From Paralactobacillus_A sp963926925 (GTDB lineage: Bacteria; Bacillota; Bacilli; Lactobacillales; Lactobacillaceae), in NCBI GenBank assembly GCA_963926925.1, contig CAWUZD010000028.1, forward strand, positions 1 to 27,485: a stretch of DNA of 27,485 bases. The letters run 5' to 3'. The notes beneath the pieces were generated by a model, which saw only the letters and a list, made by a program, of their open reading frames with translations, was not told the origin of the DNA and did not search any database. The position numbers were made by a program, and so were the translations under genes. This document shows positions 8,590 to 14,754 of the stretch, one piece after another. The number at the start of each line of letters is the position of its first letter. The first letter of the stretch is position 1.

Positions 8590-9072
8590 ATGACAGAAAG
8601 TTATGGGTATCATAATATTTTAGTTCCTGTTGATGGATCTAAAGAATCTGAATTAGCTTTGAACAAAGCAATTACCGTTGCTAAACAAAATCATGCACAT
8701 CTTGATTTATTAAATGTGCTTGATACTAAGCAATTCGTTGGTAGTTATGGTGGGATTATTTCTGGTAATGCAGTTTACCAAATTACACAAGAAGCACAAA
8801 AGTACTTAGAAAATCTTAAACTCGATGCACAAAAACGTGGACTCGATGATGTTTCTATCCATGTTCGGTTTGGTAATCCACGGATTGTCATTGCTGAAGA
8901 TTTTCCTAATGACCATCATTCTGATTTAATTATGATTGGGTCAACGGGATTAAATGCAGTTGAATACATTATGGTTGGTTCAGTAACAACATATGTTAAC
9001 CGGACAGCACCATGTGATGTAATCATTGTAAAAACAGAACTTGATAATAAAACAATGTTAGATAAACACTAA
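8590..9072 (+). CDS. Universal stress protein, ATP-binding UspA type
   Basis: A 160-aa protein using the ATG at 8590, which has TTAAGGAAGTG (8573-8583) just upstream. A longer frame from GTG 8554 starts inside the promoter and is rejected. The UspA fold is clear: NILVPVDGSKESELAL near the N-terminus and the nucleotide motif G-2x-G-9x-GS in IGSTGLNAVEYIMVGSV near the C-terminus, followed by APCDVIIVK. The conserved glycines indicate the ATP-binding subgroup. Such proteins help survival in acid, starvation and oxidative stress; the molecular target is usually unknown. It is monocistronic, bounded by its own promoter and the terminator at 9089. Confidence 0.92.
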   Translation: MTESYGYHNILVPVDGSKESELALNKAITVAKQNHAHLDLLNVLDTKQFVGSYGGIISGNAVYQITQEAQKYLENLKLDAQKRGLDDVSIHVRFGNPRIVIAEDFPNDHHSDLIMIGSTGLNAVEYIMVGSVTTYVNRTAPCDVIIVKTELDNKTMLDKH

Positions 9073-9088
9073 TACACTAATAATCTTG

Positions 9089-9118
9089 AAAAAGGCACGT
9101 TGTAGGCGTGCCTTTTTT
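9089..9118 (+). terminator. Intrinsic terminator of uspA
   Basis: An 11-bp stem (9089-9099 with 9107-9117) with a 7-nt loop, a GC-rich core GGCACG/CGTGCC and a T run. Confidence 0.92.
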
Positions 9119-9161
9119 CGATTATTATATACACATAAAACAAAAAGTGAGGGAATAAACT

Positions 9162-9662
9162 GTGAAAAAGTTAGCAATTAGTGAATTAGCTGATTGGTTG
9201 GAAGCAAATATGCAAATGATTATTGATAAAGAAATTCAATTCGAACCAAGTCATGTTTATCCATTATTAGATGAATTGCATGTTTTACCAGCATCAGTAA
9301 CTACTTATTTTGATATGAGTCAAGAAAAATATGCCGAAGAAGTATCTGATCATAAATTAAACTTAACGACTAATCTTAAAGATAAATTAGCTGATATTAG
9401 TGATCGTTATATGGTTAATCATGTTGATGGCATTTTAAGCGAAGGCGATGTGCACTTTACATACAACCATGAAAACACTTGTGTTAATGGTCAATATGAT
9501 GTTGTTCAAGATTTACACGTCTTAACATATGGCTTGGAAGTTGTGGGCGCTGTTGCCACCATTGATGTTAACTTAATAACGCGTGACCTTTCTAAAGATG
9601 CTGTTATGAGTTTGGCATTAGCAGCTCAACATATTGCAGACTGGCAAAGTGGCGAAAAATAA
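9162..9662 (+). CDS. Hypothetical cytosolic protein coupled to an ABC ATPase gene
   Basis: A 166-aa protein I do not recognise. It starts at GTG 9162 with GTGAGGG at 9147-9153. It is acidic, with no signal peptide or membrane segment. It is predicted mostly helical at the ends (ISELADWLEAN; AVMSLALAAQHIADW), with a beta-rich middle (DVHFTYNHENTCVNGQYDV and LHVLTYGLEVVGAVATIDV). Its TAA overlaps the ATG of the following ABC ATPase gene (TAATG), so the two are translationally coupled and probably act together. Codon use resembles the neighbours. The coding assignment is strong because of the length, the RBS and the stop/start overlap; function is unknown. Confidence 0.8.
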   Translation: MKKLAISELADWLEANMQMIIDKEIQFEPSHVYPLLDELHVLPASVTTYFDMSQEKYAEEVSDHKLNLTTNLKDKLADISDRYMVNHVDGILSEGDVHFTYNHENTCVNGQYDVVQDLHVLTYGLEVVGAVATIDVNLITRDLSKDAVMSLALAAQHIADWQSGEK

Positions 9663-10501
9663 TGAGTGTGTTATTGAATGTTGTTGATGTTATTAAAAAT
9701 TATCAACATCAAGTAATTTTAGATAAAATTCGATTAACGATTAGTCAACATGATTGTATTGCGATTAATGGCCAACAAGCGAGTGGTAAATCCACCTTAT
9801 TAAAAATAATTGCTGGCATTGTTAAAGCCGATAAGGGCCATGTGCGTGCTCACGCTGATTTAGATGTGATGTATTGTGCCCCTGATACTTTAGAAGGTGC
9901 CATGACAGTCCAACGTTTCTTTGAATCTTCAATGAAGAATTCTGGATTATCACGGAATATTTGGCAACAACGGTGTAATGATTTAGTTCATGCGTTTAAT
10001 TTATTTGATTATTTAAAAACACCACTTCGTTATGTTTCGCATAGTGTTGGTCAAAAAGTCAGTTTAGTCCATGCCTTTTTATCAATGGTCGATGTATTAA
10101 TTTTGGATGATCCCACGACTTATCTTGATAGTGATACTATTAAAGTTTTGATTGTGCAAATTCAAAATTATTTACGAGCAGGTGGAGCGGTTATTTTAAC
10201 TGATTATAATCGTGAATTAGTTAATGAAACTGCTAATCAGTTTTACCAATTACATAATCACCAATTAACTGCTGTTTCTTCTTTCGAAGATGCTAACCAA
10301 GTAGTGGCACGGCGGATGACATTTGCTGGTTCCATGCATAGTGCTGCGATTTCACCAAATGTTTTGGAACGAGTTAAGGTAGTTAGTCGGGTTGCTAATG
10401 AAGTTACCTTAGAAGTGTCAGTAATGGATAGTGATTATGTTTTACGTAATATGGTGAATAGTGATTATAGTTTACGTGCATTTATTGATGAAACTAAATA
10501 A
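9662..10501 (+). CDS. Degenerate stand-alone ABC-type ATPase subunit
   Basis: A 279-aa protein. An ABC nucleotide-binding domain covers about 1-205: Walker A GQQASGKST (37-45), a signature-like SHSVGQK (126-132) in place of LSGGQ, and Walker B VLILDDPTTYLD (145-156). Several catalytic positions are altered. The Glu after the Walker B Asp is Asp150, the H-switch position in VILTDYN is Tyr182, and the Q-loop region reads YCAPD rather than YxPQ. ATP binding is plausible; normal hydrolysis is doubtful. Residues about 205-279 are an extra C-terminal region of unknown type (ERVKVVSRVANEVTLEVSV). No permease gene is adjacent. It starts inside the stop of the 9162 gene. It may be a regulatory or structural ATPase, or pair with a distant permease. 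Confidence 0.82.
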   Translation: MSVLLNVVDVIKNYQHQVILDKIRLTISQHDCIAINGQQASGKSTLLKIIAGIVKADKGHVRAHADLDVMYCAPDTLEGAMTVQRFFESSMKNSGLSRNIWQQRCNDLVHAFNLFDYLKTPLRYVSHSVGQKVSLVHAFLSMVDVLILDDPTTYLDSDTIKVLIVQIQNYLRAGGAVILTDYNRELVNETANQFYQLHNHQLTAVSSFEDANQVVARRMTFAGSMHSAAISPNVLERVKVVSRVANEVTLEVSVMDSDYVLRNMVNSDYSLRAFIDETK

Positions 10502-10511
10502 TTCAATTATC

Positions 10512-10543
10512 AAATAAGAACATTTTGATGTTCTTATTTTTTT
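10512..10543 (+). terminator. Intrinsic terminator of the 9162-10501 operon
   Basis: A 12-bp stem (10512-10523 with 10528-10539), TTTG loop and T run. A wider pairing of ATTATCAAAT with ATTTGATAAT encloses it. Confidence 0.88.
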
Positions 10544-10636
10544 ATTTGATAATTTTCGTATTTTCAAGGCAAAATTGTATCGCTTTTTACAATAGTGAAT
10601 TATTATAAAGATGAATGAGGCACAGGAGGATTTTAT

Positions 10637-11782
10637 ATGACAGCACTACGTGATGATTTACAAAAGATTGTTGAAGCAAATAAGGATCATGGTCCATTTG
10701 TTTCAATTTTTATGCCAATAGATCCAGCTGCTGACAGCATGAAAGATAGCACAGCACAATTTAACGATTTATTAGCTCAAGCTAAAAAAGAATTTGATGA
10801 ATTTTTCCCAACAAAAGAATGGAATGAATATGATCAACGTCTTCGGATGGTTGGTGAACATATTGTAATGGACTACGCTCAATCACGCGGTTTAGCAATT
10901 ATTGCTGGTGATAAAGATGTATATCAATATTACTTAGCAACACATGTTGATCCATTAGCAGTTGTCTCAAATAATTTGTATATTTTACCAATTATTGATG
11001 CAACCGAATTTCAACCAGACTACAACATTTTACAAATCGACAAAGACTCATTCCGGATGTTTAATGTTGAAGATGGTGTAATTTCTGAAAAGCCAATGGC
11101 AACTGGCGCACCAGTATCATCTAAGAAAACTTTAGGTGATGAAGTAATCGGTGGTGATGAAAAAATTCGGATGCATGAACACGGCCGTTATTCAGAATAC
11201 CGTGGTTATGATGTAAAAGATGAATCTGAACAAGCTGATGAACGGAATTACTTTGAAGTAGTAGATGAATATGTAACTAAACATGTTTCATTACGTGATC
11301 ATTTACCAGTTGTTTTGATGGCAGTAAGTGAAGATGAAGGCGAATTTAGAAAGATTAGCCATAATCCTTACTTATCAAAGGACTTAGTAATCAACAAAGT
11401 ACCACCTATCTTCAATCATGAAACATTAGAAGATGCTGTGAAGGATGTTAATAAAGAAATGATTGACATTGCTCGCAGTGATGTGGCTGATCAAATCGAC
11501 ATGGCTAAATCACAAAAGAAGTTTGTTGGTAACACCCAAGATGTTATCAATGCAACAATTGAAGGTCGCGTAGCAACCTTGATTGTTGCTCGGGATGCTA
11601 AATTACCTGGCAGCATTACTGTTGACCAAACAGTTGATACTACAAGTGAAATGGCTAAGAAGAATAACTTATTAAATGATTTAGCAGCAACAACAATGTC
11701 ATTAGGTGGCCGTGTTTATGTTGTTGATCCAGCTAAATTAGATGGTCAACCTGTTGTAGCATTATTATGGGGTAACCACTAA
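10637..11782 (+). CDS. Bacterial archaeo-eukaryotic release-factor-like (baeRF) family protein
   Basis: A 381-aa soluble protein. The features fit the baeRF group: an N-terminal FVSIFMPIDPA segment (21-31), a middle strand-rich region with RGLAIIAGDKDVYQYYLATHVDPLAVVS-type text (about 84-111), an eRF1-like central domain, and a C-terminal domain with TIEGRVATLIVARDAK followed by LGGRVYVVDPAKL and a conserved end. baeRF proteins are related to archaeal and eukaryotic release factor and Pelota-like folds. They have been proposed in comparative-genomic work to act on stalled ribosomes; that role is family-level inference. A strong AGGAGG site (10624-10629) precedes the ATG. The gene is monocistronic and directly followed by the promoter of the structured RNA. 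Confidence 0.72.
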   Translation: MTALRDDLQKIVEANKDHGPFVSIFMPIDPAADSMKDSTAQFNDLLAQAKKEFDEFFPTKEWNEYDQRLRMVGEHIVMDYAQSRGLAIIAGDKDVYQYYLATHVDPLAVVSNNLYILPIIDATEFQPDYNILQIDKDSFRMFNVEDGVISEKPMATGAPVSSKKTLGDEVIGGDEKIRMHEHGRYSEYRGYDVKDESEQADERNYFEVVDEYVTKHVSLRDHLPVVLMAVSEDEGEFRKISHNPYLSKDLVINKVPPIFNHETLEDAVKDVNKEMIDIARSDVADQIDMAKSQKKFVGNTQDVINATIEGRVATLIVARDAKLPGSITVDQTVDTTSEMAKKNNLLNDLAATTMSLGGRVYVVDPAKLDGQPVVALLWGNH

Positions 11783-11798
11783 TATAAGTTCATGTTAA

Positions 11799-11827
11799 TT
11801 GAATATATTACTAAACAGTGATACATT
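11799..11827 (+). promoter_or_regulatory. Promoter of the structured RNA
   Basis: TTGAAT (11799-11804), a 17-nt spacer and TACATT (11822-11827), preceded by TGA at 11819-11821 (extended -10). The predicted start, about 11833-11835, coincides with the first base of the RNA's terminal helix, which supports both calls. Confidence 0.65.
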
Positions 11828-11833
11828 AATCAT

Positions 11834-12115
11834 TGAGAGGAGATCAAGTGGTATCTAAGTCGATCAGGCAAGTGATTGCTTGAGTAATCTTGAAAACTCC
11901 TTTAGAGCTTAGAAAAGTTGTAAAGTCGCCGTCCTAAATTAATTACTAGATAATCAAGCTTGGGTCACAAAAATAACTCACTTGAGAATAATCTCGTAAA
12001 ACTCCTTATAGAGTGTGGTTTTAGGATATGTGCGTGAGTTTAGAAATGAAGATTGAGATATCGATCTCCTTTCGAAGAAGCCTCTAGGTATGGAAGTACC
12101 TAGAGGTTTTTATTT
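11834..12115 (+). ncRNA. Candidate stand-alone structured non-coding RNA of about 280 nt, family not recognised
   Basis: The transcript has its own promoter just upstream and a strong terminator at its end. Its 5' end pairs with the segment just before the terminator. GAGAGGAGATC (11835-11845) pairs with 12063-12073, one G-U. Bulge AAGT (11846-11849) follows. GGTATCT (11850-11856) pairs with 12056-12062, one G-U. A second AAGT bulge (11857-11860) follows, and CGATC (11861-11865) pairs with 12051-12055. The 3' strand is continuous over 23 bp. Inside are a hairpin with a GTGA (GNRA) loop (11866-11881), a stem AACTCAC/GTGAGTT (11975-11981 with 12034-12040) and a hairpin 12001-12014. I see no tmRNA, RNase P, SRP, T-box or common riboswitch consensus. 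A divergent 6S-like RNA cannot be excluded, but the branched interior argues against it. Confidence 0.7.
11879..12013 (+). repeat. Diverged internal duplication within the structured RNA
   Basis: 11879-11907 and 11981-12013 are two copies of one module, about 102-106 nt apart. Both read CTTGAG, then TAATCT, then AAAACTCCTT, then TAGAG, with small insertions in the second copy (AA, T, A) and one T/C change. The match is far better than composition alone would give in AT-rich DNA. Confidence 0.6.
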
Positions 12116-12116
12116 T
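12081..12116 (+). terminator. Intrinsic terminator of the structured RNA
   Basis: A perfect 10-bp stem CCTCTAGGTA/TACCTAGAGG (12081-12090 with 12097-12106), a 6-nt loop and TTTTTATTTT. This is one of the strongest terminators in the window. Confidence 0.93.
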
Positions 12117-12135
12117 AAGAACGGTATGTTATACT
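12107..12135 (+). promoter_or_regulatory. Possible promoter for the Na+/H+ antiporter leader
   Basis: TATACT at 12130-12135 is a good -10; the -35 region is only a T-rich stretch. If used, transcription begins near 12142, some 17 nt before the terminator hairpin at 12159. Confidence 0.35.
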
Positions 12136-12158
12136 CATAATTGAGAGTAGACGGACAA

Positions 12159-12188
12159 GGACTTTTCATCGTGAAAAGTCCTTTTTTA
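12159..12188 (+). terminator. Terminator hairpin on the leader of the Na+/H+ antiporter gene
   Basis: GGACTTTTCA/TGAAAAGTCC (12159-12168 with 12172-12181) with a TCG loop and six Ts. It lies immediately upstream of the AAGGAG site of the antiporter. It could be a second stop for the upstream RNA or an attenuator of the antiporter. Confidence 0.8.
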
Positions 12189-12203
12189 TTAAGGAGTTTT
12201 GTT

Positions 12204-13382
12204 ATGAGTTATTTAGCGGTATTATGTTTAATTTTAATTACCACTTTATTAGCAGGTCAATTAAGTCGGCGCATTGGGTTACCGGCTGTTATTGGGCAGT
12301 TATTAGTGGGTGTTTTATTAGGACCAGCAGTATTAGATTGGATTAAACCAGGAACTTTTATTAATGATTTTTCAGAAATTGGTGTAATTATTTTGATGTT
12401 TATCGCTGGTTTAGAAAGTGATCTTGATTTACTAAAAAAGTATCTTAAGCCAAGTATTATTGTTGCTGTGTGCGGAGTTATTTTGCCCATTGTGTTAATT
12501 AGTGGCTATGGCGATCTCATTGGGATGAGTAAGAGCGCTTATTTATTTTTAGGCATTACCTTTGCAGCAACTTCTGTTTCAATTTCAGTTGAAGTATTAA
12601 AAGAATTACGTGTTCTTGATTCCGTCGCTGGTACCACAATTTTAGGCGCAGCGGTTGTTGATGATATTGTAACAGTATTAGCTTTAAGCTTGTTAGTTAG
12701 TATGACTAAAGCCAGTGGCGCTGGTGTGCCTAAATTACCATTAGGAGTTAGCTTAATTTTACAATTACTTTTCTTTGGCATTATTTATTTATTAGTAAAA
12801 TATATTGCGCCAATTTTAATGCGTTTATCAGGACGCTTTACTTTAAATGTTTCTGAAACAACCATGTCAATGATTATTTGTTTAGCAATGGCCGTTTTAG
12901 CTGATTTAGTAGGCTTAAGTGCTGTTTTAGGTTCATTTTTTGCTGGCGTAGCTGTTGCGCAAACGCATTTTAAGGATGAAATTGATGCTAAGATTGAACC
13001 AATTGGTTATGCAGTTTTTATTCCAGTTTTCTTTGTTAGTGTTGGTTTGAATATGACATTAAGTGATTTGAAAAATACCTGGTTATTTATTGTAATTGCA
13101 ACGATTTTAGCAATTATTGGTAAATTAGGTGGGTGTGCGATTGGTGCAAAACTATCTGGTTTAAAGTGGCGTGATGCTTATCAAATTGGTGCTGGCATGA
13201 TTTCACGGGGTGAAATGGCATTAATTGTGGCGCAAATTGGTTATGATGCCCACTTATTATCTGATGATTATTATTCAGCTGTAATTTGTGTAATTGTGAT
13301 TATAACATTGTTAGCACCAATTATTTTACGGCATGCAATAAAAACCATTAAGCATGAAGAGCTTAATGGTCAAGATAATTAA
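12204..13382 (+). CDS. NapA-type Na+/H+ antiporter (CPA2 family)
   Basis: A 392-aa integral membrane protein of about 12-13 helices, starting at ATG 12204 with AAGGAG at 12191-12196. An upstream in-frame TTG at 12141 would place the terminator hairpin inside the gene and is rejected. The conserved CPA2 pattern is clear: GQLLVGVLLGPAVLDW near the N-terminus, FIAGLESDL, and the paired aspartates of the ion-binding helix in GAAVVDDIVTVLALS. The later repeat has GSFFAGVAVAQ, FIPVFFVSVGLNM and a GMISRGEMALIVAQIG segment typical of the family. There is no RCK tail, unlike the antiporter at 1422-3254. It likely exports Na+ using the proton gradient for pH and salt homeostasis. It ends by overlapping the convergent gene's stop by 4 nt. 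Confidence 0.93.
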   Translation: MSYLAVLCLILITTLLAGQLSRRIGLPAVIGQLLVGVLLGPAVLDWIKPGTFINDFSEIGVIILMFIAGLESDLDLLKKYLKPSIIVAVCGVILPIVLISGYGDLIGMSKSAYLFLGITFAATSVSISVEVLKELRVLDSVAGTTILGAAVVDDIVTVLALSLLVSMTKASGAGVPKLPLGVSLILQLLFFGIIYLLVKYIAPILMRLSGRFTLNVSETTMSMIICLAMAVLADLVGLSAVLGSFFAGVAVAQTHFKDEIDAKIEPIGYAVFIPVFFVSVGLNMTLSDLKNTWLFIVIATILAIIGKLGGCAIGAKLSGLKWRDAYQIGAGMISRGEMALIVAQIGYDAHLLSDDYYSAVICVIVIITLLAPIILRHAIKTIKHEELNGQDN

Positions 13383-13750
13383 TGCATTGTTTTACGAATG
13401 GTACTTTGTTGATTGTGCAATTTACCACGTGCATGTTTATACTTAATGTGCTTGTTTTTAGTTACTTTAAAGCCTTTTAAAGAACCATTAAAAGTTTGCC
13501 CGAGCGCACGTACCCGAATCCAATCTTGCATGATTGCAATCATATTTTTCGCTGCTTTTTCACGCTGGGGTTGGTGCTCTTGTTGTGCTGCGGTGATAAC
13601 ACTTGTTTGTAAATAATAAATTAATTTTTGATGATATTGAAGTAATGCGTCAGTTAATGGCGCATTTTTGTATTTATTAAATAATTTTTCAACATAACGC
13701 ATGGCATCTTTACTATCTTTAGGTTGATAATAACGATTTTCTTCATTCAT
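13379..13750 (-). CDS. Hypothetical basic protein
   Basis: A 123-aa protein I do not recognise. It has no signal peptide or membrane segment. The N-terminal two thirds look helical (DAMRYVEKLFNKYKN; DALLQYHQKLIYYLQTS). The C-terminal 40 residues are rich in Lys, Arg and His (GFKVTKNKHIKYKHARGK), which would suit nucleic-acid or ribosome contact; that is speculative. The ATG at 13750 has AAGGAT upstream. Its stop overlaps the stop of the convergent antiporter gene, so no terminator separates them. A complete terminator on the same strand lies 31 nt upstream of the ATG, so expression may depend on read-through. Confidence 0.72.
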   Translation of the reverse strand: MNEENRYYQPKDSKDAMRYVEKLFNKYKNAPLTDALLQYHQKLIYYLQTSVITAAQQEHQPQREKAAKNMIAIMQDWIRVRALGQTFNGSLKGFKVTKNKHIKYKHARGKLHNQQSTIRKTMH

Positions 13751-13780
13751 TATAAATCCTTCTTCCTAACCATTAATTAT

Positions 13781-13814
13781 AAATAAAAAAGTCATCGTAA
13801 TAAATACGATGACT
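13781..13814 (-). terminator. Minus-strand intrinsic terminator upstream of the 13750 gene
   Basis: A perfect 10-bp stem (13790-13799 with 13805-13814), 5-nt loop, followed on the minus strand by TTTTTTATTT. It cannot serve a plus-strand transcript because the plus side lacks a T run. Confidence 0.8.
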
Positions 13815-13944
13815 ACAAGGAGTAAGGGTGTTATCACATTATAATAATGTGATTAGCTAGTTACTATAGGAAGTAACTATTAAATAGGTTTTAATTAAGA
13901 TGTTTATTAGGTATAAAAGTATTTACTACTTTTACAAAATTTAT
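13783..13944 (-). ncRNA. Candidate small RNA or attenuated leader, minus strand
   Basis: A consensus TTGACA promoter on the minus strand and a terminator at 13781-13814 bound a stretch of about 160 nt with no good ORF. It has hairpins 13914-13934 (8 bp), 13858-13879 (8 bp) and 13833-13853 (10 bp). Between the last hairpin and the terminator lies an unpaired CU-rich stretch, CACCCTTACTCCTTGT on the minus strand (13830 to 13815). It is complementary to Shine-Dalgarno-like sequences. Either an independent small RNA or the leader of the 13379-13750 gene. Confidence 0.5.
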
Positions 13945-13950
13945 AATAAA

Positions 13951-13979
13951 TATAAATTATGAAAAAAATATGTTGTCAA
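13951..13979 (-). promoter_or_regulatory. Minus-strand promoter of the candidate small RNA/leader
   Basis: A perfect TTGACA (reverse complement of 13974-13979) with a TTTATA or TATATT -10 at a 17-19 nt spacing (around 13949-13956). The predicted start is near 13944. Confidence 0.5.
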
Positions 13980-13988
13980 TGCTATAAT
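13960..13988 (+). promoter_or_regulatory. Extended -10 promoter of the HAD phosphatase gene
   Basis: TGC followed by TATAAT (13983-13988) is a perfect extended -10; the -35 (TGAAAA) is weak. The -10 lies only 4 nt from the -35 of the divergent minus-strand promoter. A second TATAAT occurs at 14033-14038. Confidence 0.55.
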
Positions 13989-14069
13989 TTCGTGAATATA
14001 ATTTCTTTATTATTATTTATAAAAATAGCGATATAATAATATTATTGTAAAGAGGAGGATAATCGCTAA

Positions 14070-14729
14070 ATGTTTCAAACAGTTCTTTTTGATGTGGATG
14101 GTACTTTAATTAATTCTGAACAAGGAATTGTTAATGCACTTGATTATATGAGCAGTAAAATGCATTGGGCTCCAATTGCTGATCAAGATTACCATTGTTT
14201 TATTGGACCAGCTTTGTCCGAATCAATTCCAACTTATTACCATATTGATGATCAAAATGTCGTTTTAAAAGCGATTAAGTACTTCCAAGATTATTACAAT
14301 CGTCAAGGTATTTATGAATGTCAATTATATGATGGTATTCCAGAAATGCTTAAAAAGTTACATGACAATGGTCGTCACTTGGCATTAGCAACCGCTAAGC
14401 CCGAAGAACTTGCGGAAAGATTAATGCAACATTTTGATTTAAGTCAGTACTTTGATGGCATTTATGGGGCTACTTTTGATGAACGAATTCGTTCACGGAA
14501 GGTACAAATCATCACTTATGCTTTGGATCAAATGCATCTTCAAGACAAACTTAATAGTGTTATTATGATGGGCGATCGGCGTGACGATGTTGCTGGTGCT
14601 AGTGATAATAATATTAAGGCAATTGGTGTGACATATGGTTTTGGTACGGCACTAGAATTGCAAAAGGCTGGTGCATTAGCAACTTTTACTTCACCAAGTG
14701 ATGTTGCTACGTGGTTGTTAGCTCATTAA
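14070..14729 (+). CDS. HAD-superfamily phosphatase, Gph/PpaX-like (subfamily IA)
   Basis: A 219-aa soluble protein with all HAD motifs: DVDGT (8-12) with nucleophile Asp8 and acid Asp10, motif II Thr in LALATAKP, the conserved Lys in RSRK, and motif III GDRRDDVAGA. The helical cap inserted after motif I fits subfamily IA (phosphoglycolate phosphatase, beta-phosphoglucomutase and relatives). The subtype resembles Gph/PpaX phosphoglycolate or pyrophosphatase-like enzymes; the substrate cannot be fixed from sequence. A GAGGAGG site lies about 11 nt before the ATG. The promoter is at 13983. The frameshifted membrane-protein gene follows after 25 nt and may share the transcript. Confidence 0.9.
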   Translation: MFQTVLFDVDGTLINSEQGIVNALDYMSSKMHWAPIADQDYHCFIGPALSESIPTYYHIDDQNVVLKAIKYFQDYYNRQGIYECQLYDGIPEMLKKLHDNGRHLALATAKPEELAERLMQHFDLSQYFDGIYGATFDERIRSRKVQIITYALDQMHLQDKLNSVIMMGDRRDDVAGASDNNIKAIGVTYGFGTALELQKAGALATFTSPSDVATWLLAH

Positions 14730-14754
14730 TTTTTTAAGGGGTTAAAAATTTATA

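Noticed and set aside
11834..12115. tmRNA, RNase P RNA, SRP RNA or T-box leader
   Set aside because: None of their conserved sequence blocks is present, and the transcript ends before the downstream gene. A distant 6S relationship was not excluded.
12141..12203. Upstream TTG start extending the NapA-type antiporter by 21 residues
   Set aside because: The extension would be encoded by a terminator hairpin and T run; ATG 12204 has AAGGAG.
12257..12781. Minus-strand frames inside the antiporter gene (77 and 80 codons)
   Set aside because: Shadows of a membrane-protein coding frame; Pro/Thr/Lys-rich text with no RBS.
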